Of a stretch of DNA of 64,000 nucleotides, positions 63,216-64,000 are shown piece after piece. The stretch's first letter is position 1. Each line of letters opens with the position of its first letter. The notes under the pieces are model-generated. The model saw only the letters and a list, made by a program, of their open reading frames with translations, searched no databases and was not told the DNA's origin. The position numbers and the translations under genes are program-made. This DNA is from Paracoccus albus (lineage in GTDB: Bacteria > Pseudomonadota > Alphaproteobacteria > Rhodobacterales > Rhodobacteraceae). The DNA lies in contig NZ_CP115775.1 in assembly GCF_027913035.1 (NCBI RefSeq), positions 2,316,501 to 2,380,500 of the forward strand, written 5' to 3'.

Positions 63216-64000
63216 TCAGGCCGGGTCTCCGATCCGGATGACCTCCCACTGCAACTCGTGACCGGAGGTTTCGCGCACACGGTCGCGCACGAATTCGCCC
63301 AGTTCTTCCAGCTCTGACGCTGTTGCGCCGCCTGCGTTAAGCAGGAAGTTCGGGTGCTTTTCCGACATCTGCGCACCGCCAAGCCGATGACCACGCAGAC
63401 CCGCATCCTCGATCAGCTTCCACGCCTTCAGCTCATGCGTGTCGTCGGCACGACCGGTAGAGCTGAAACCGGCGGGGTTGCGAAAGGTCGAACCGGCTGT
63501 GCGGTCCTTGGTCGGCTGGGTGGCGTCGCGCTTGGCAAGCTGTTCTTCCATGCGGGCGTGTAGCTGCTGGGGCTCACCGCGCCCCGCCCGGAAGCGAGCC
63601 GAGGTCATGATCCAGCCCTCTGGCAGCTCGCTGTGACGATAGGCGAAGCGCAGGTCGTCGGGCGTCACCGTGACGATGCGGCCATCGCGGGTGATGGCCG
63701 TGACGTCGATCAGGTGGTCGGCGACATAGGTGCCATAACATCCCGCATTCATGCGGACGGCCCCGCCGATGCTACCCGGTATGGTGCGCAGAAATGTCAG
63801 ATCGAGGCTCTGATCCGCCGATTTACGGGCGACATGCGCATCAAGGGCAGCGGTGCCGCAGGTGACAACATCATCTGCAAAATCAATACCGTTAAAGCCC
63901 CGCCCCAGCCGCACGACGACCCCACGGATACCACCATCCCGCACGATCAGGTTCGATCCGACACCCATCGGGAATACAGGAATTGCCGGATCAAGCTCGC
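63216..64000 (-). CDS. murB: UDP-N-acetylmuramate dehydrogenase, 5' end off window
   Basis: C-terminal part (about 260 residues) of MurB, which reduces UDP-GlcNAc-enolpyruvate with NADPH and FAD. Visible motifs are [20 protein letters not shown] (FAD loop), [26 protein letters not shown] (catalytic serine region) and [14 protein letters not shown]. The frame is open to the window end, so the start lies beyond. It precedes the GT8/epimerase/ddl genes, with MarC inserted in opposite orientation. Confidence 0.94.
   Translation of the reverse strand, partial: ELDPAIPVFPMGVGSNLIVRDGGIRGVVVRLGRGFNGIDFADDVVTCGTAALDAHVARKSADQSLDLTFLRTIPGSIGGAVRMNAGCYGTYVADHLIDVTAITRDGRIVTVTPDDLRFAYRHSELPEGWIMTSARFRAGRGEPQQLHARMEEQLAKRDATQPTKDRTAGSTFRNPAGFSSTGRADDTHELKAWKLIEDAGLRGHRLGGAQMSEKHPNFLLNAGGATASELEELGEFVRDRVRETSGHELQWEVIRIGDPA

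Overview
This is one contiguous, GC-rich chromosomal segment from an alphaproteobacterium, most likely Rhodobacteraceae (Paracoccus-like). Family-level support comes from a permuted two-piece tmRNA gene, the alphaproteobacterial SspB adaptor, an RTX protein ending in a Hint domain, DUF4169 and DUF2189 proteins, and the murB/ddl/ftsQ/ftsA/ftsZ/lpxC/bamD/recN order. The genus is an inference. Nearly all of it is single-copy housekeeping and catabolic DNA. The only accessory-looking patch is about 19.4-28.6 kb.

Layout. 0.1-6.1 kb: a propionyl/acetyl-CoA synthetase, the MgtE magnesium channel, an inositol-monophosphatase-family phosphatase, an XRE regulator and a Bax inhibitor-1 membrane protein. 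6.1-14.4 kb: a tight minus-strand phenylacetate operon, paaJ-paaA-VOC-paaB-paaC-paaD-paaE-(extra PaaA/PaaC-like)-paaZ. It starts at a promoter overlapped by a TetR-type palindrome and includes two non-canonical members. 14.5-17.5 kb: guaB and an outer-membrane FadL protein. 17.5-21.1 kb: a P-loop protein coupled to metA (predicted acetyl-CoA-dependent from its active-site Glu), a sulfotransferase-like gene overlapping metA, and PPK2. 21.2-23.3 kb: a TPM-domain membrane protein and an orphan polyamine-type binding protein.

23.4-28.6 kb: a nucleoside deaminase gene cut off by a decayed IS630-family element (terminal inverted repeats and flanking TA visible), a TupA-like ATP-grasp gene with a CtrA-type box upstream, and a large RTX/Hint secreted protein. 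28.8-31 kb: permuted ssrA (tag ANDNRAPVALAA), a cation/proton antiporter and SspB, the adaptor that in other alphaproteobacteria delivers tmRNA-tagged proteins to ClpXP. 31-40.4 kb: fumC, a glycolipid-binding-family protein, DUF4169 and ribbon-helix-helix small proteins, purB, a lone FliG, dnaB (perfect DnaA box upstream), and pyrC-pyrE. 40.5-45.7 kb: GAPDH, a 47-residue membrane protein, an M23 peptidase/bactofilin pair, DUF2189, coaD and a CBS protein.

45.7-51.4 kb: the distal valine pathway (LysR regulator divergent from mmsA, an acyl-CoA dehydrogenase, 3-hydroxyisobutyryl-CoA hydrolase, mmsB), which ends in propionyl-CoA. 51.7-64 kb: the division and envelope cluster recN-bamD-lpxC-ftsZ-ftsA-ftsQ-ddl-(epimerase, GT8, MarC)-murB, with murB running off the window edge.

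I found no clear, wholly new multi-gene system. The best leads are the two extra genes in the paa operon (one PaaA-like subunit has lost a metal-ligand position), the IS-bounded junction with the CtrA-box ATP-grasp gene, the conserved-looking P-loop/metA pair, the lone FliG, and unexplained operator-like palindromes upstream of lpxC and paaJ.
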